Assembly (NCBI RefSeq): GCF_003610915.1
Contig: NZ_NSDJ01000001.1
Span: forward strand, 1,426,001-1,490,000
DNA length: 64,000 nucleotides
Source: Rahnella variigena
Lineage (GTDB): Bacteria > Pseudomonadota > Gammaproteobacteria > Enterobacterales > Enterobacteriaceae
Direction: 5' to 3'
A program made the position numbers and the translations under genes. Under the pieces are notes generated by a model. That model was not told the origin of the DNA. It worked only from the letters and a program-made list of their open reading frames with translations, and made no database searches. Shown in pieces: positions 19,328-32,513 of the stretch (within the stretch, counting starts at the first letter, position 1; every line of letters begins with the position of its first letter).

Positions 19328-20261
19328 CCCGAGAGGGTTTTGCGCGGGCGTTGACCGCGCAATCAGTATTGTTGAACGTGCGCTGGAAATTTACGGCGCG
19401 CCTATTTATGTGCGTCACGAAGTGGTACACAACCGCTATGTGGTCGACAGCCTGCGTCAGCGCGGGGCGGTTTTTATTGAGCAAATCAGCGAAGTGCCGG
19501 ATGGCTCAATTCTGATCTTCTCCGCCCACGGTGTTTCTCAGGCTGTGCGCGCAGAAGCGAAAGCCCGTGACCTGACGATGTTGTTTGATGCGACCTGTCC
19601 GCTGGTGACCAAAGTCCATATGGAAGTGGCGCGCGCCAGTCGTAAAGGCACTGAAGCCATTTTGATTGGTCATGCCGGTCACCCGGAAGTGGAAGGCACG
19701 ATGGGCCAGTACAGCAACCCGAACGGGGGCATGTATCTGGTTGAAGCACCGGAAGATGTGTATAAATTGCAGGTGAAAGATGAAAACAACCTGTGCTTTA
19801 TGACGCAAACCACGCTGTCGGTTGACGATACTTCAGCGATCATTGATGCGTTGCGCGATCGTTTCCCGAACATTGTCGGGCCGCGCAAAGATGATATCTG
19901 TTACGCCACCACTAACCGTCAGGAAGCCGTGCGTACGCTGGCGGATGGCGCAGATGTTGTGCTGGTGGTGGGGTCGAAAAATTCGTCGAACTCCAACCGT
20001 CTGGCGGAACTCGCCCAGCGTGTCGGTGTGCCTTCTTATCTCATCGACTCGGCAGCTGATATTCAGGAAGGCTGGCTGAAAGATGCGAAAAGCATTGGCG
20101 TAACGGCAGGCGCATCTGCACCGGATATTCTGGTGCAGGACGTGATCAGCAAGCTGAAAACCTTTGGTGGCCTCGATGTGATTAACATCGAAGGACGCGA
20201 AGAAAATATCGTGTTCGAAGTGCCGAAAGAGCTGCGCGTAGATGTAAAACAGATCGACTGA
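19308..20261 (+). CDS. ispH: 4-hydroxy-3-methylbut-2-enyl diphosphate reductase
   Basis: 317 residues; last step of the MEP isoprenoid pathway, producing IPP and DMAPP. The three [4Fe-4S] cysteines are in [12 protein letters not shown] (C12), [12 protein letters not shown] and [11 protein letters not shown], with the substrate-contact motifs [13 protein letters not shown] and [11 protein letters not shown]. The frame is open to 19269, but [11 protein letters not shown] with GAGGGG upstream sets the ATG at 19308, inside the end of fkpB. Last gene of the operon. Confidence 0.98.
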   Translation: MQILLANPRGFCAGVDRAISIVERALEIYGAPIYVRHEVVHNRYVVDSLRQRGAVFIEQISEVPDGSILIFSAHGVSQAVRAEAKARDLTMLFDATCPLVTKVHMEVARASRKGTEAILIGHAGHPEVEGTMGQYSNPNGGMYLVEAPEDVYKLQVKDENNLCFMTQTTLSVDDTSAIIDALRDRFPNIVGPRKDDICYATTNRQEAVRTLADGADVVLVVGSKNSSNSNRLAELAQRVGVPSYLIDSAADIQEGWLKDAKSIGVTAGASAPDILVQDVISKLKTFGGLDVINIEGREENIVFEVPKELRVDVKQID

Positions 20262-20278
20262 CATCAGGCTTTAAAATG

Positions 20279-20309
20279 AAAAACCGGCTCACTGTGGCCG
20301 GTTTTTTTA
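20279..20309 (+). terminator. Terminator after ispH (probably bidirectional)
   Basis: AAACCGGC, 8-base loop, GCCGGTTT and a T-run. The A-run on the left would also serve the SMP-30 gene on the minus strand. Confidence 0.9.
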
Positions 20310-20329
20310 TCGCTGAAATCCGAAGGGAA

Positions 20330-21205
20330 TTAAGGCTTTTCGAGTTTAAACAAATTCTGTGGCGCACCCACCGCGGTGGTTTCTACATGCAGTAACGCAC
20401 CTTCCAGTGCATGTGGCGCATCGAGGTTTTTACGGGCTGAGGTGATAAACAGCTCAGTCATATCCGGACCACCAAACGTGCAGCAGCTCGGTTGTGTCAC
20501 CGGCACCGGTTGCGTATCCAGCTTCAGTAATTCACCCTGATTAATCTGCTGACGCAGCAGGCATTTCGATCCCCAGCATGCGGTGATCAGCCAGCCATTT
20601 TGTGTCAGTGCTGAACCATCCGGGATTTTATCGCCTGAAGAGAAGCAGGATATTTTCAGTGGATTGATCCGGCGGGCGTTGGCGGAAAAGAAGCGTTTTT
20701 TCTTGCTGTCAGCGAACCAGACTTTACCTTCATGCCAGACCAGCGTGTTGGTACAACCGACGCCATCGAGCATCATTTCAGGTTTTTTTGCCCCTGCTTC
20801 ATAGCGGAACCATTCGCCGTTGTCCTTCTCTTCCTTAATATCGAGCGTACCAAACCACAGCGAACCGTCGGGGGCGACAGCGGCTTCGTTCGGCCGCGTG
20901 CCTTCGGCACCGGGATAATCACAAAGCTTCTGACGGGATTTTTGCTCGTAATCGTAGAGGTAGATCCCGTCGACGGAAACCAGCAAAAATTGATTTCTCT
21001 TTTCGGTCAGCAACACGGCGCTGGTGACGGCGGGAAGCTCATGGATTTCAGTTTGCCCGGTATCGGGCCAGTAGCGCAGAACGCGCTGAGCCAGAATATC
21101 GACCCAAAGCAAAGATTGTGTGCGCTGGCACCAGACGGGAGTTTCACCCAATTCGGCTCGATAGTCGCCAATGGCAGTTATGTCGGACCGGAATAATGCT
21201 GACAT
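20330..21205 (-). CDS. SMP-30/gluconolactonase family protein
   Basis: 291 residues with the six-bladed propeller pattern of SMP-30/LRE lactonases: AELGETPVW carries the first metal-binding glutamate, followed by LLWVDILAQRVLRY, GTRPNEAAVAPDGSLWFGTLDI and the IPDGSALTQNGWLITACW blade. Such enzymes open sugar lactones such as gluconolactone or arabinonolactone; the substrate is not known. The start at 21205 has AGGAGAG 8 bases upstream on the minus strand; the frame is open to 21247. No signal peptide, so cytosolic. Not present at this position in E. coli (rihC is there); it may act with the porin gene upstream, though a terminator separates them. Confidence 0.85.
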   Translation of the reverse strand: MSALFRSDITAIGDYRAELGETPVWCQRTQSLLWVDILAQRVLRYWPDTGQTEIHELPAVTSAVLLTEKRNQFLLVSVDGIYLYDYEQKSRQKLCDYPGAEGTRPNEAAVAPDGSLWFGTLDIKEEKDNGEWFRYEAGAKKPEMMLDGVGCTNTLVWHEGKVWFADSKKKRFFSANARRINPLKISCFSSGDKIPDGSALTQNGWLITACWGSKCLLRQQINQGELLKLDTQPVPVTQPSCCTFGGPDMTELFITSARKNLDAPHALEGALLHVETTAVGAPQNLFKLEKP

Positions 21206-21300
21206 CGCAAAGCTCTCCTGCAGGTTACAAAGTGGATATAGCGACAATTGTCTCTATGAGTCTAGTCTGGCTTTGCTTCTGCGGGATAGGTGAAATGATG

Positions 21301-21344
21301 TAAAAAGAAAGGGCCAGCCCGTCAATAAGACGTAAAGCCGGCCC
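21301..21344 (-). terminator. Terminator of the porin gene
   Basis: On the minus strand GGGCCGGC pairs with GCTGGCCC (7 of 8) and is followed by TTTCTTTTTA. It ends the porin transcript before the SMP-30 gene. Confidence 0.75.
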
Positions 21345-21365
21345 TCAGAGTTCAATCGTTAAGGC

Positions 21366-22511
21366 TTAGAAGTCGTAACGAAGACGGATCAGGTTCATAT
21401 CACCGAGGTTATCGGTAGAGGACGTGAACACGTGCTCGTAATCAACACGGAAGCCGTAATCAAGCTGGAAGGACACGCCCAGCCCGTTATCAATACGCTG
21501 GTAATTACGGCCAGTCACATAGGTCAGACGGTCACCCATGAAGTATGGCTGAATGGTTTTAACTGCCAGCTGATTGATTGGGAAAGCATAACCCAGGAAG
21601 TATTCCAGCCCGTAAGCGTCGCCCGCGAAGAAGTTGTCTTCAGTTTTCACGCCAGTGGTCAGGAAGTCATGGTAGTAACCGCCGCCGAAGGACGCCGTCC
21701 AGTTGCCCGGTTTCCAGCTCAGTGCGGTACCGACAATGCTCTGGTTGTAGTCTTTAGAGGTGTTATCGCCAGGGTTTCTCATTTCTGCGTCGGTGTAGTT
21801 GTACGCCGTACCCCAGGTCAGATCTTTGGTGATGTGGTAATCCACACCGACGGAACCGCCGCCGTTACGTTTGTAACGCAGGCCATTTTTGCCGGTCAGC
21901 AACTCGTTGTCTTCGAACAGGTAAGAGGCATACACATCGGCGTCGCCGAAAGTGTTTTTGTATTTCAGCATCTTACGGGAACGGTAAGAACCGTCGTAAT
22001 CGCCGTTCACACCATTACCCGGTGCCTGGGCGAGCATGTCGTAATCCCAGATATCCGTTTTCGCACCGACCACATCGTAGTAAACGCTGTTTTGCTGACC
22101 GAAAGTCAGCTGCCCGTAGGTTTTGCTTTTCAGACCGGTATAAAGCATACGGCGGCTGGTGTTATGCGCGCCATCTGCGTGGTGATTGTCCCAGCCCGTC
22201 AGGGCCGGGATATTGACACCCAGTTCGTAGTAGTTAATCCAGCTGATATCATCAAACAGATAATAATCAGTGGAGAAACGGAAACGTGTACCGCCATCAA
22301 AACCGTTAGTTTTGTAGTTTTTCACGCCATTCTGGAACTGGAACTGCGGACGAATACTCCCGCCAACCTGGAATTGCAGGCGGCTCAGCGGATCGTTCGG
22401 CTGCGGGTCTTGTTTAATCAGGGTGATTTCTGCGTGTGAAGCGAAAGAGGCTAAGCCGAAGAGCAGGCCAGCAGTAGTCGCCTGGGCGACTTTGTTTAGT
22501 TTGAATTTCAT
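21366..22511 (-). CDS. Outer-membrane porin
   Basis: About 381 residues. The signal peptide MKFKLNKVAQATTAGLLFGLASFASHA ends before EITLIKQD. The mature chain alternates as in beta barrels, is rich in aromatic and glycine residues (RRMLYTGLKSKTYGQLTFGQ, WTASFGGGYYHDFL) and ends in RLRYDF with the terminal phenylalanine needed for assembly. It resembles the general Gram-negative porin superfamily rather than close OmpC/OmpF copies; YGQLTFGQQNSVYYDV fits the porin loop 2-3 region. Substrate unknown, possibly acidic sugars given the adjacent lactonase. The frame is open to 22556; AGGGA supports the ATG at 22511. Confidence 0.82.
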   Translation of the reverse strand: MKFKLNKVAQATTAGLLFGLASFASHAEITLIKQDPQPNDPLSRLQFQVGGSIRPQFQFQNGVKNYKTNGFDGGTRFRFSTDYYLFDDISWINYYELGVNIPALTGWDNHHADGAHNTSRRMLYTGLKSKTYGQLTFGQQNSVYYDVVGAKTDIWDYDMLAQAPGNGVNGDYDGSYRSRKMLKYKNTFGDADVYASYLFEDNELLTGKNGLRYKRNGGGSVGVDYHITKDLTWGTAYNYTDAEMRNPGDNTSKDYNQSIVGTALSWKPGNWTASFGGGYYHDFLTTGVKTEDNFFAGDAYGLEYFLGYAFPINQLAVKTIQPYFMGDRLTYVTGRNYQRIDNGLGVSFQLDYGFRVDYEHVFTSSTDNLGDMNLIRLRYDF

Positions 22512-22531
22512 CTTGAGTCCCTGTGCCAACA

Positions 22532-22552
22532 TGCTGATTAGAAAAATCAGCA
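22532..22552 (-). promoter_or_regulatory. Hairpin in the porin mRNA leader
   Basis: A perfect 7-bp inverted repeat TGCTGAT / ATCAGCA with a 7-base spacer, ending about 20 bases before the porin ATG. It may be a leader hairpin or an operator; no T-run. Confidence 0.45.
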
Positions 22553-24019
<1,467 letters not shown>

Positions 24020-24068
24020 AAGATGATTTAGATGTGATGTGGTTGTTTTGGTCATAATGTTTTGATAA

Positions 24069-24100
24069 AAGGGCAGTTCCTTGATTGCCCTTCTCTTTTT
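24069..24100 (+). terminator. Terminator of dapB
   Basis: AAGGGCA pairs with TGCCCTT across a 10-base loop, followed by CTCTTTTT. Moderate strength. Confidence 0.65.
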
Positions 24101-24257
24101 ATTAAAAAATAAGTGTTTCGCTTATTTTTATCTGTGTGTTCTCATTTTTATAGTGTTTTCACTGGTTTTATCTGATGTATTGCATGTTTTTTGAACGCGA
24201 CCACTCTCCGGTTCTGTAACAATTCCCCTTTTCTCGTCATTTTCCACACATCCTCTC

Positions 24258-24273
24258 CCGCAAACGGTTACTA
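24258..24273 (+). promoter_or_regulatory. Possible PurR operator upstream of carAB
   Basis: CCGCAAACGGTTACTA matches 11 of 16 positions of the PurR palindrome, with a good left half (CGCAAACG). It lies about 120 bp before the P1 start, where E. coli carAB has a PurR box. Confidence 0.35.
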
Positions 24274-24358
24274 TGACGACTTAGTCACTATTTTTATGCC
24301 AGTCAGAGAGCCTTTTCTCTGAGTTGTACGAAAAGAAGAGAAATATTGGTGCTTTTGG

Positions 24359-24387
24359 TAGACAAACCGTACTGCCATCATTAGAAT
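24359..24387 (+). promoter_or_regulatory. carAB P1 promoter (pyrimidine-type)
   Basis: TAGACA at 24359-24364, 17-bp spacer, TAGAAT at 24382-24387 and a GC-rich start region. Position and sequence fit the upstream, pyrimidine-controlled carAB promoter of E. coli. Confidence 0.62.
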
Positions 24388-24448
24388 GCGCGCAATTTGC
24401 CAAAAATTGCCTTTGGGAGCGATTTTTGCATTGATTTAGATCGGGTTA

Positions 24449-24487
24449 TCTGAATTAATATGCAGATATTGTGATTTATTATTCTTG
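24449..24487 (+). promoter_or_regulatory. Two ARG boxes (ArgR operator) over the carAB P2 region
   Basis: The first box at 24449-24466 matches the 18-bp ArgR consensus with one mismatch. The second at 24470-24487 has three mismatches. They are separated by exactly 3 bp, the spacing used by the ArgR hexamer. A TTGATT (24431) with an AT-rich -10 overlaps them as P2. The second box runs into the carA ribosome-binding site. Confidence 0.72.
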
Positions 24488-24496
24488 GAGGATGCT

Positions 24497-25669
24497 TTGA
24501 TAAAGTCAGCGCTATTGGTTCTGGAAGACGGAACCCAATTCCACGGTCGGGCCATCGGGGCAGAAGGGTCGGCAGTGGGGGAAGTGGTCTTCAATACGTC
24601 GATGACCGGTTATCAAGAAATCCTCACTGATCCTTCCTATTCCCGCCAGATTGTCACTCTCACTTATCCCCATATCGGTAATGTCGGCACTAACGCCGCT
24701 GATGCAGAATCCTCCGCAGTACACGCTCAAGGCCTGGTCATTCGCGATTTACCTCTGATTGCCAGCAATTACCGCAGTGAAGAAAACCTCTCTGATTATC
24801 TCAAGCGCAACAACATCGTTGCCATCGCCGATATTGATACCCGCAAACTGACCCGCCTGTTACGTGAAAAAGGCGCACAGAACGGCTGCATCATTGCGGG
24901 CGATTCACCGGATGCTGAACTGGCGCTGCAAAAAGCCAAAGCATTCCCGGGGCTGAAAGGGATGGATCTGGCGAAAGAAGTGACGACGACAGAATCCTAC
25001 AGCTGGCAGCAAGGCAGCTGGACGCTGGAAGGCGAACTGCCGGAAGCGAAGAAATCTGAAGAACTGCCATTCCACGTGGTGGCTTACGACTACGGCGCGA
25101 AGCGTAATATCCTGCGCATGCTGGTGGATCGCGGTTGCCGCCTGACAGTGGTTCCTGCGCAAACGCCTGCAGAAGAAGTGCTGAAGATGAATCCGGACGG
25201 TATTTTCCTGTCCAACGGCCCGGGTGACCCGGAGCCATGTGATTACGCGATCGCGGCGATCAAATCCTTCCTGGAAACTGACATTCCGGTATTCGGCATC
25301 TGTCTCGGCCACCAGTTACTGGCACTGGCCAGCGGCGCGAAGACCGTAAAAATGAAGCTCGGCCACCACGGCGGTAACCACCCGGTAAAAGATATCGATA
25401 AAGATATCGTGATGATCACCGCGCAGAACCACGGTTTTGCGGTTGATGAAACCGGTCTGCCTGCCAACCTGCGCGTGACCCACAAATCACTGTTCGACCA
25501 CACGGTGCAGGGAATTCATCGCACTGATAAAGCGGCGTTCAGCTTCCAGGGGCACCCTGAAGCCAGTCCGGGCCCGCACGATGCGGCACCGCTGTTCGAC
25601 CACTTCATCGAACTGATCGAAGCTTTTCGCGCTACCAATAAAAACGACGCCACTCTTACAGGCAAATAA
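24497..25669 (+). CDS. carA: Carbamoyl-phosphate synthase, small (glutaminase) subunit
   Basis: 390 residues. The C-terminal class I glutamine amidotransferase domain has the nucleophile cysteine in [15 protein letters not shown] and the His/Glu pair in [26 protein letters not shown] forms the oxyanion region. It releases ammonia from glutamine for CarB. The start is UUG at 24497, five bases after GGAGG (24487-24491), giving [21 protein letters not shown]. coli carA also starts with UUG. An in-frame TTG at 24485 overlaps the GGAGG and is not the start. Confidence 0.97.
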   Translation: MIKSALLVLEDGTQFHGRAIGAEGSAVGEVVFNTSMTGYQEILTDPSYSRQIVTLTYPHIGNVGTNAADAESSAVHAQGLVIRDLPLIASNYRSEENLSDYLKRNNIVAIADIDTRKLTRLLREKGAQNGCIIAGDSPDAELALQKAKAFPGLKGMDLAKEVTTTESYSWQQGSWTLEGELPEAKKSEELPFHVVAYDYGAKRNILRMLVDRGCRLTVVPAQTPAEEVLKMNPDGIFLSNGPGDPEPCDYAIAAIKSFLETDIPVFGICLGHQLLALASGAKTVKMKLGHHGGNHPVKDIDKDIVMITAQNHGFAVDETGLPANLRVTHKSLFDHTVQGIHRTDKAAFSFQGHPEASPGPHDAAPLFDHFIELIEAFRATNKNDATLTGK

Positions 25670-25686
25670 ATCAGGAGCAAGAAAAA

Positions 25687-28600
25687 ATGCCAAAACGTAC
25701 AGACATAAAAAGCATCCTGATCCTGGGCGCCGGCCCGATTGTTATCGGCCAGGCTTGTGAATTTGACTACTCGGGTGCGCAGGCGTGTAAGGCGCTGCGT
25801 GAAGAGGGTTACCGCGTCATTCTGGTGAACTCCAACCCTGCGACCATCATGACTGACCCGGAAATGGCCGATGCGACTTACATCGAGCCAATTCACTGGG
25901 AAGTGGTGCGCAAGATTATCGAGAAAGAACGTCCGGATGCCGTGCTGCCAACCATGGGCGGCCAGACCGCACTGAACTGTGCGCTGGAACTGGAACGTCA
26001 GGGCGTGCTGGAAGAATTCGGCGTGACCATGATTGGTGCGACCGCCGATGCGATTGATAAAGCGGAAGACCGTCGCCGTTTCGACGTGGCGATGAAAAAA
26101 ATCGGCCTCGACACCGCACGTTCCGGTATCGCACACACCATGGAAGAAGCGCTGGCGGTTGCCGCTGATGTTGGCTTCCCGTGCATCATTCGTCCTTCCT
26201 TCACCATGGGCGGCACCGGTGGCGGTATCGCGTACAACCGTGAAGAGTTTGAAGAGATTTGCGAACGCGGTCTGGATCTTTCCCCAACCAAAGAGCTGCT
26301 GATTGATGAGTCGCTGATTGGCTGGAAAGAGTACGAGATGGAAGTGGTGCGTGATAAAAACGACAACTGCATCATCGTCTGCTCCATCGAGAACTTCGAT
26401 GCGATGGGCATCCATACCGGTGACTCCATCACCGTGGCCCCCGCGCAAACCCTGACCGACAAAGAATACCAAATCATGCGTAACGCCTCGATGGCGGTAC
26501 TGCGTGAAATCGGCGTAGAAACCGGTGGCTCTAACGTCCAGTTCTCGGTAAACCCGAAAAATGGCCGTCTGATCGTTATCGAAATGAACCCGCGCGTATC
26601 ACGTTCTTCCGCGCTGGCGTCTAAAGCGACCGGTTTCCCGATTGCCAAAGTGGCCGCGAAACTGGCGGTGGGTTACACCCTCGATGAACTGATGAACGAC
26701 ATCACCGGCGGCAAAACCCCGGCCTCGTTCGAACCTTCCATTGACTACGTTGTGACTAAAATTCCTCGCTTCAACTTCGAGAAATTTGCCGGTGCCAACG
26801 ACCGTCTGACCACGCAGATGAAATCTGTCGGCGAAGTGATGGCGATTGGCCGCACTCAGCAGGAATCTCTGCAAAAAGCCCTTCGCGGTCTGGAAGTGGG
26901 CGCGAGTGGTTTTGACCCGAAAGTGAGTCTGGATGACCCGGAAGCGCTGACTAAAATTCGTCGCGAGCTGAAAGAAGCCGGTGCCGAGCGTATCTGGTAC
27001 ATCGCTGATGCTTTCCGCGCTGGCATGTCCGTTGACGGTATCTTCAACCTGACCAACGTGGATCGCTGGTTCCTGGTGCAGATTGAAGAACTGGTGAAAC
27101 TGGAAAATGAAGTGGCCGAAGGTGGCTTCAACATCCTGACCCACGATTACCTGCGCATGCTCAAGCGTAAAGGTTTTGCGGATCTGCGTCTGGCGAAACT
27201 GGTCGGCGTTTCAGAAAGCGAAGTGCGCAAACTGCGTCACAAATACAACCTGCATCCGGTCTACAAACGTGTGGATACCTGTGCGGCGGAATTCTCTACC
27301 GATACCGCCTACATGTATTCGACGTATGAAGAAGAATGCGAATCTAACCCGACCAACGACAAGCCGAAAATCATGGTGCTGGGCGGTGGTCCAAACCGTA
27401 TCGGTCAGGGTATCGAGTTCGACTATTGCTGCGTTCACGCCTCACTGGCGCTGCGCGAAGACGGTTACGAAACCATCATGGTTAACTGTAACCCGGAAAC
27501 GGTGTCTACTGACTACGACACTTCCGATCGTCTGTATTTCGAATCCGTCACACTGGAAGACGTGCTGGAAATCGTGCGTATCGAACAGCCGAAAGGGGTG
27601 ATTGTTCAGTATGGCGGCCAGACTCCGCTGAAACTTGCGCGTGAACTGGAAGCCGCTGGCGTGCCAATTATTGGTACCAGCCCGGACGCGATTGACCGTG
27701 CCGAAGACCGCGAACGTTTCCAGCAGGCGGTTCACCGTCTGGGTCTGAAACAACCGGCGAACGCCACCGTTGCGACTATCGAACAGGCAGTCGAAAAAGC
27801 GGCGGGTATCGGTTATCCGCTGGTGGTGCGTCCTTCGTATGTGCTGGGCGGCCGCGCGATGGAAATCGTCTACGACGAAATCGACCTGCGCCGTTACTTC
27901 CAGAATGCGGTCAGCGTCTCGAACGATGCTCCGGTTCTGCTGGATCGCTTCCTTGACGACGCCGTAGAAGTTGACGTTGATGCTATCTGCGACGGCGAGC
28001 GCGTACTGATTGGCGGCATCATGGAGCACATCGAACAGGCGGGTGTTCACTCCGGTGACTCCGCATGTTCATTGCCTTGTTACACGCTGAGCCAGGAAAT
28101 TCAGGATGTGATGCGTCAGCAGGTCGAGAAACTGGCTTTCGAGCTGAGCGTTCGCGGTCTGATGAACGTCCAGTTCGCCGTGAAGAACAACGAAGTCTAT
28201 CTGATTGAAGTTAACCCGCGTGCAGCCCGTACCGTACCGTTCGTCTCCAAAGCGACCGGTGTACCGCTGGCGAAAGTGGCGGCTCGCGTGATGGCGGGTC
28301 AGACACTGGCACAGCAGGGCATTACTGAAGAAGTGATCCCGCCTTACTACTCCGTCAAAGAAGTGGTGCTGCCGTTCAACAAATTCCCTGGCGTTGACCC
28401 GATTCTGGGGCCGGAAATGCGTTCTACCGGTGAAGTCATGGGCGTCGGCCGTACCTTCGCAGAAGCCTTTGCTAAAGCGCAGCTGGGCAGTAATTCCGGT
28501 ATGAAGAAAGCCGGTCGCGCACTGTTGTCAGTCCGCGAGGGTGACAAAGGTCGCGTGGTGGATTTAGCCGCGAAACTGCTGAAACGCGGTTTCGAGCTGG

Positions 28601-28911
28601 ATGCAACCCACGGTACGGCGGTAGTGCTGGGCGAGGCCGGGATTAATCCACGTCTGGTCAACAAGGTGCATGAAGGCCGTCCGCATATTCAGGACCGTAT
28701 CAAGAACGGCGAATATGTCTATATCGTGAACACCACGGCTGGCCGTCAGGCGATTGAAGACTCTAAGCTTATCCGTCGCAGCGCACTGCAATACAAAGTG
28801 CATTACGACACCACGCTGAACGGTGGTTTTGCTACCGCGATGGCGCTGTCATCTGACCCGACTGAGCAGGTAATTTCGGTGCAGGAAATGCACGCCAAAA
28901 TCAGCAAATAA
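25687..28911 (+). CDS. carB: Carbamoyl-phosphate synthase, large subunit
   Basis: 1074 residues. Two homologous ATP-grasp halves: [18 protein letters not shown] opens the first and [18 protein letters not shown] the second. [17 protein letters not shown] and [17 protein letters not shown] are the matching ATP loops. The C-terminal MGS-like domain (about 935-1074) is the allosteric region for UMP and ornithine. With CarA it makes carbamoyl phosphate for pyrimidine and arginine synthesis. It follows carA by 17 bases. Confidence 0.99.
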   Translation: MPKRTDIKSILILGAGPIVIGQACEFDYSGAQACKALREEGYRVILVNSNPATIMTDPEMADATYIEPIHWEVVRKIIEKERPDAVLPTMGGQTALNCALELERQGVLEEFGVTMIGATADAIDKAEDRRRFDVAMKKIGLDTARSGIAHTMEEALAVAADVGFPCIIRPSFTMGGTGGGIAYNREEFEEICERGLDLSPTKELLIDESLIGWKEYEMEVVRDKNDNCIIVCSIENFDAMGIHTGDSITVAPAQTLTDKEYQIMRNASMAVLREIGVETGGSNVQFSVNPKNGRLIVIEMNPRVSRSSALASKATGFPIAKVAAKLAVGYTLDELMNDITGGKTPASFEPSIDYVVTKIPRFNFEKFAGANDRLTTQMKSVGEVMAIGRTQQESLQKALRGLEVGASGFDPKVSLDDPEALTKIRRELKEAGAERIWYIADAFRAGMSVDGIFNLTNVDRWFLVQIEELVKLENEVAEGGFNILTHDYLRMLKRKGFADLRLAKLVGVSESEVRKLRHKYNLHPVYKRVDTCAAEFSTDTAYMYSTYEEECESNPTNDKPKIMVLGGGPNRIGQGIEFDYCCVHASLALREDGYETIMVNCNPETVSTDYDTSDRLYFESVTLEDVLEIVRIEQPKGVIVQYGGQTPLKLARELEAAGVPIIGTSPDAIDRAEDRERFQQAVHRLGLKQPANATVATIEQAVEKAAGIGYPLVVRPSYVLGGRAMEIVYDEIDLRRYFQNAVSVSNDAPVLLDRFLDDAVEVDVDAICDGERVLIGGIMEHIEQAGVHSGDSACSLPCYTLSQEIQDVMRQQVEKLAFELSVRGLMNVQFAVKNNEVYLIEVNPRAARTVPFVSKATGVPLAKVAARVMAGQTLAQQGITEEVIPPYYSVKEVVLPFNKFPGVDPILGPEMRSTGEVMGVGRTFAEAFAKAQLGSNSGMKKAGRALLSVREGDKGRVVDLAAKLLKRGFELDATHGTAVVLGEAGINPRLVNKVHEGRPHIQDRIKNGEYVYIVNTTAGRQAIEDSKLIRRSALQYKVHYDTTLNGGFATAMALSSDPTEQVISVQEMHAKISK

Positions 28912-28937
28912 GTCTCCGCTGTTTTCATCCGGTCGTT

Positions 28938-28975
28938 AAGACGCCCGCTCCCGAAAGGGGCGGGCGTCTTTTTAT
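28938..28975 (+). terminator. Terminator of carAB
   Basis: AGACGCCCGC / GCGGGCGTCT stem (10 bp) with CCCGAAAGG-type loop and a T-run. Confidence 0.93.
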
Positions 28976-28989
28976 ATCAGTTAGGCTAA

Positions 28990-29024
28990 AATGTTAAACA
29001 TAATCATTAATTATGTTTAACATT
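28990..29024. repeat. 35-bp perfect interrupted palindrome upstream of chitinase
   Basis: 15-bp arms (28990-29004 and 29010-29024, core ATGTTAAACATAAT / ATTATGTTTAACAT) around a 5-base centre. No T-run follows, and carAB is already terminated, so an operator or cruciform is more likely than a terminator. It lies about 225 bp before the chitinase ATG. Confidence 0.75.
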
Positions 29025-29106
29025 AAAATCATATTTTTTATGTATTGGTATCTTCATATGAATGAAAGTTTTGATGTAACTTATTATTTTAGATCGATAT
29101 TTCAGG

Positions 29107-29130
29107 TTAATGTGATGAGTGTCATGCTGT
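29107..29130 (+). promoter_or_regulatory. CRP-like site upstream of chitinase
   Basis: TGTGA, 6 bases, TCATG at 29111-29126, two mismatches from TGTGA-N6-TCACA, with flanking AA. Chitin utilisation is often under cAMP-CRP control; binding here is inferred. Confidence 0.38.
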
Positions 29131-29207
29131 TTTAATGTTTAATTATTGTTATGTGTTTATGTCTGATTTTATACTCGAAGCCTTGGTTAGTTCACATCGA
29201 GAATTAA

Positions 29208-31841
<2,634 letters not shown>

Positions 31842-31856
31842 ACCTTTCATCTAAAT

Positions 31857-31882
31857 CAACAGGGCCTGAGGGCCCTGTTTTT
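31857..31882 (+). terminator. Terminator of the chitinase gene
   Basis: CAGGGCC, TGAG loop, GGCCCTG, then TTTTT. Confidence 0.88.
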
Positions 31883-31958
31883 CATCGTGTTTACGGCAGT
31901 TAATAAATGTTAAAAATACTTTATGATGAATGCATATTTTGTCGATATGAGTTCACTG

Positions 31959-32513
31959 ATGATTTTAATAATTTACGCCCATCCTTATCCGCGTCATTCA
32001 AGAGCCAATCAGGGGCTGCTGTCTGCCGTCAGTGATTTGCCCAATGTTGAAGTGCGCTCGCTTTACGACCTCTATCCCGATTTCAATATCGATATCGCCG
32101 CTGAACAGAAAGCGGTTGAACGCGCGGATTTGGTGGTTTTTCAGCATCCCATCCAATGGTACAGCCTGCCGCCGCTGATGAAACTGTGGATCGACAAAGT
32201 GCTTGAGCACGGCTGGGCCTACGGTCACGAAGGCAATGCGCTGAACGGAAAACATTGCCTGTGGGCGGTGACGACCGGTGGCAACGAGCACCATTTCGAA
32301 CTGGGTGATCACCCTGATTTCGACGTGCTGGCGCAGCCGTTACAGGCGACAGCCATTTATTGCGGTATGCACTGGCTGCCGTATTTTGCCGTCCACAACA
32401 CCTTTATTTGTGATGAAGTGGCGCTGAAGGCGGCGGGCGAGGAATATCGCCGGCGTTTAACGGCTTGTCTGAGTCTGAAAGAAGGCTGTCCGCCGGAGGT
32501 GAGTCTTGGATAA
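31959..32513 (+). CDS. kefF: KefF, quinone oxidoreductase and ancillary subunit of KefC
   Basis: About 184 residues, flavodoxin-like NAD(P)H quinone oxidoreductase family: [72 protein letters not shown]. It binds FMN, stimulates KefC and can reduce quinones in the cytosol at the membrane face. Upstream in-frame starts exist at 31923 and 31947; 31959 matches the E. coli N-terminus, though its ribosome-binding site is poor. The last 8 bases overlap kefC. Confidence 0.93.
   Translation: MILIIYAHPYPRHSRANQGLLSAVSDLPNVEVRSLYDLYPDFNIDIAAEQKAVERADLVVFQHPIQWYSLPPLMKLWIDKVLEHGWAYGHEGNALNGKHCLWAVTTGGNEHHFELGDHPDFDVLAQPLQATAIYCGMHWLPYFAVHNTFICDEVALKAAGEEYRRRLTACLSLKEGCPPEVSLG

Larger units (their letters stand above)
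24020..24496. other. dapB-carA intergenic region with the carAB control region
   Basis: 477 bp. It begins with a dapB terminator, then a second AT-rich hairpin with T-run (24105-24129), a possible PurR site, the carA P1 promoter and two ARG boxes (all listed separately). The middle (24130-24250) is AT-rich, without a site I can name; in E. coli IHF and PepA bind in this area. Confidence 0.7.

Noticed and set aside
21432..22439. 335-codon plus-strand frame opposite the porin gene
   Set aside because: Antisense mirror of a barrel protein (alternating Val/Ile pattern); the porin has signal peptide and C-terminal Phe, so the minus strand is the real gene.
24105..24129. Second AT hairpin with T-run after dapB
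   Set aside because: Weak A/T stem; may assist the dapB terminator but is not convincing as a separate terminator.
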